64,000 nucleotides of DNA from Planctomycetota bacterium (GTDB lineage Bacteria; Planctomycetota; UBA1135; JADKAF01). A program made the position numbers and the translations under genes. Positions 62,463 through 64,000 of the stretch are shown here, piece by piece. The notes under the pieces are model-generated. The model did no database searches. It was not told the origin of the DNA and worked only from the letters and a program-made list of their open reading frames with translations. How positions within the stretch are numbered: position 1 is the stretch's first letter; every line of letters begins with the position of its first letter. The DNA is taken from contig JADKAF010000001.1 in assembly GCA_016719295.1 (NCBI GenBank), positions 2,666,001-2,730,000 on the forward strand, given 5' to 3'.

Positions 62463-64000
62463 TACTGGCGGAGGGCGGGGAGGAGGAGGTCGGGGACGTC
62501 GGTGGTGAAGGCGGTGACGCCGAGGTCGCGCAGGCGCTGGGCTTCGGCGGGATCGTTCACGGTCCAGACGAAGAGCTCTTGGCCGGCGGCCTTCGCGGCG
62601 GCGACGAGCTTGGCGTCGACGCCGCGGCGATCGACGTTCAGGCCTTGGAAGCCGGCCTCGGCGGCGCGGCGCGCGCACTGCGGATCGATGGGGCCATAGC
62701 TCTTCGTGCGCGCATCCCGCGGCGCGCCGACGAGCCAGAGGATCGGCACGTCGGGTAGAGACGCGCGGAGCTGGCGGAGCACTTCGAAGTCGAAGCCGAT
62801 CAAGGTGACCTGATCGCGTCGATCCGACGCGTCGAGCACCTTCTTCAAGTGCGGCACGATCTCCTCACCGGCCTTCACCTCGAGGAAGAACGCCTTGCCG
62901 CGCGGCGTCGCCGCGAGCACCTCCTCGAGGAGCGGGATCCGCTCGCCCGCGTACGCCGAGTCCTTCCACGCACCGGCATCGAGCGCGCCGAGCTCTTCGT
63001 AGCTCAGCGCGTGAACCGGGCGATCGACGCCCGTGGTTCGCTTCAAGCTCTCGTCGTGCAGGCAGACGATGCGCTGATCCTTGGTGAGGCGCACGTCGGT
63101 CTCCAAGCCATGCGCGCCGAGCTTCCAGGCGAGCTCGTTGGCCGCGCGCGTGTTCTCCGGCGCCTGCTTCGAAGCGCCGCGATGCGCGACGACGAGCGGG
63201 CGCGGCAAGGAGCGGACCGCCATGCCGAGCGGCGTGCGCGCCGGTGGCTTCGGCCACGGCTCGATCCGGGCGTCGAGGATCAGGTCGCCGCGCTCGAGCT
63301 CGACCAGCACCCGCGGTCCGCCGCGCAGCAGGCGCGCGAAGCGCGTGTAGCGCCCCTCGAGATGCGGCCAAGGATGCAAGGTGAAGAAGAGCTGGGAGCC
63401 ACCCGTATCGAGACCGGCGTCGGGCATGCCCAGCGAGCCCGCGCCGTACACTCCCGGCGCGACCTCGTTCGGCAAGCGCACGCCGCCGCTGCCCCAGCCA
63501 TCGCCGCGCGGATCGGCGCCCTGCACGACGAAGCCCGGCACGCGTCGATGCATGGAGAGGCCACGCAAGGCACCCGTCTCCACGAGATGGAGGAAGCTCG
63601 CCGTGTGGCGCGGCGCGTCGCGTCCGTCGAGCTCGATCAGCAGCTCGCCCTTCGTCGTGACCAAGGTCACGCGGCGGCGCGTCTCGAGATCGAAGATCGA
63701 GAGATCGAACGACGAGAACGGCACCGCTTCGCCGGCGAGCGACGGCTCGCCGAGGATCTTCGCGAGCAGCGGATCGAGCTCCAGCGCCTCGGCCGGAGCG
63801 ATGCGCTGACGTGCGGCGCGCCATGCAGGCGCGAGCTCCTCGAGCGGCAGCTCCGCGCCCTTCTCGCTCGCAGCCACCCAGAGCTCGGCGAGCGTCCCGA
63901 CCACGCCGAGATCACCGCCGTCGAGCGTTCCTCGCAGCGCGGGCAGCCAAGCTTCCGCGAAGCGCGCGCGCTGCTCGAAGAGCACCTGCGCCGCGGCGTT
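62462..64000 (-). CDS. Cyclophilin-type prolyl isomerase fused to a glycerophosphodiester phosphodiesterase, 5' end cut
   Basis: The frame is open to the window edge; GTG 63985 is only an internal candidate. The visible 512 residues contain an N-terminal helical part (HEAT-like), a cyclophilin domain (LVTTKGELLIELDGRDAPRH, SMHRRVPGFVVQGADPRG, SQLFFTLHPWPHLEGRYTRF, where the core FxxQG and S-Q-F-F-T pattern is kept), and a GDPD domain (VVAHRGASKQAPENT, LETDVRLTKDQRIVCLHDE, LEVKAG, FDFEVL, VWTVN) with catalytic His, Glu and Asp residues. Cyclophilins isomerise X-Pro bonds; GDPD cleaves glycerophosphodiesters. The fusion in one chain is unusual. Confidence 0.88.
   Translation of the reverse strand, partial: NAAAQVLFEQRARFAEAWLPALRGTLDGGDLGVVGTLAELWVAASEKGAELPLEELAPAWRAARQRIAPAEALELDPLLAKILGEPSLAGEAVPFSSFDLSIFDLETRRRVTLVTTKGELLIELDGRDAPRHTASFLHLVETGALRGLSMHRRVPGFVVQGADPRGDGWGSGGVRLPNEVAPGVYGAGSLGMPDAGLDTGGSQLFFTLHPWPHLEGRYTRFARLLRGGPRVLVELERGDLILDARIEPWPKPPARTPLGMAVRSLPRPLVVAHRGASKQAPENTRAANELAWKLGAHGLETDVRLTKDQRIVCLHDESLKRTTGVDRPVHALSYEELGALDAGAWKDSAYAGERIPLLEEVLAATPRGKAFFLEVKAGEEIVPHLKKVLDASDRRDQVTLIGFDFEVLRQLRASLPDVPILWLVGAPRDARTKSYGPIDPQCARRAAEAGFQGLNVDRRGVDAKLVAAAKAAGQELFVWTVNDPAEAQRLRDLGVTAFTTDVPDLLLPALRQ

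Overview
The window is 64 kb of very GC-rich (roughly 70 percent) bacterial chromosome, densely packed with core and accessory genes. No rRNA, tRNA, CRISPR array, integrase or transposase gene was seen. Gene content points to a Gram-negative-type bacterium, most plausibly Planctomycetota or a related lineage. The pointers are a three-subunit SdhCAB, large secreted proteins without known domains, carboxypeptidase-regulatory-like repeat proteins, an ECF sigma factor with a zinc-finger/TPR partner, and HEAT repeats appended to enzymes. That placement is inference from gene content, not a database result.

Layout. 1-8.2 kb: a CPBP protease (cut by the window edge), a flavin reductase-like protein, a divergent lipoprotein M1 aminopeptidase with HEAT repeats, then four genes linked by ATGA overlaps (sppA, a membrane protein, an SGNH hydrolase, a methyltransferase) and a small SAP-like protein. 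8.3-11.1 kb (minus): ECF sigma factor, zinc-finger/TPR protein and secreted protein in overlapping order. 11.3-14.9 kb: queG, a small zinc ribbon protein, a lipoprotein and thiE. 14.9-34.7 kb: a long minus-strand housekeeping block, read from its upstream end: M61 peptidase, secreted protein, WaaP/Bud32-like kinase, secG, yicC, gmk, coaC, coaB, ftsK, a motor-less FtsK paralogue, rimO, pgsA, a HAMP-SpoIIE protein, a MazG-like protein and priA. 34.9-38.4 kb (plus): sdhC-sdhA-sdhB. 38.4-45.6 kb: two small unknowns and two tandem paralogous repeat proteins. 45.9-51.7 kb (plus): glycogen phosphorylase and a compact set of acyl-CoA dehydrogenase-like enzyme, cytosolic substrate-binding-like protein and TusA-like/diiron fusion. 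51.8-64 kb: FIST sensor plus hybrid histidine kinase, TPR-zincin, AcpH-like protein, YgiQ, a frameshifted unknown, a zf-TFIIB protein, lemA-htpX, and a cyclophilin-GDPD fusion that runs off the window.

Most notable points: (i) next to ftsK lies a protein that keeps the FtsK membrane domain and the FtsK gamma winged helix but has no ATPase motor, with a tryptophan-punctuated Asp/Glu tract in between; (ii) the 48.5-51.7 kb gene set may be an uncharacterised oxidation or sulfur-related system; (iii) a perfect 23-bp inverted repeat enclosing two hairpins sits between htpX and the cyclophilin-GDPD gene and shares a 10-nt motif with another convergent gap; (iv) a SpoIIE-type phosphatase has two substituted metal-ligand positions.

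Four genes (ftsK, one repeat protein, the substrate-binding-like protein and the 58.7-59.9 kb gene) each contain one apparent single-base frameshift, two of them at mononucleotide runs. Assembly error is the simplest explanation. They are annotated as joined genes with the shift position given.
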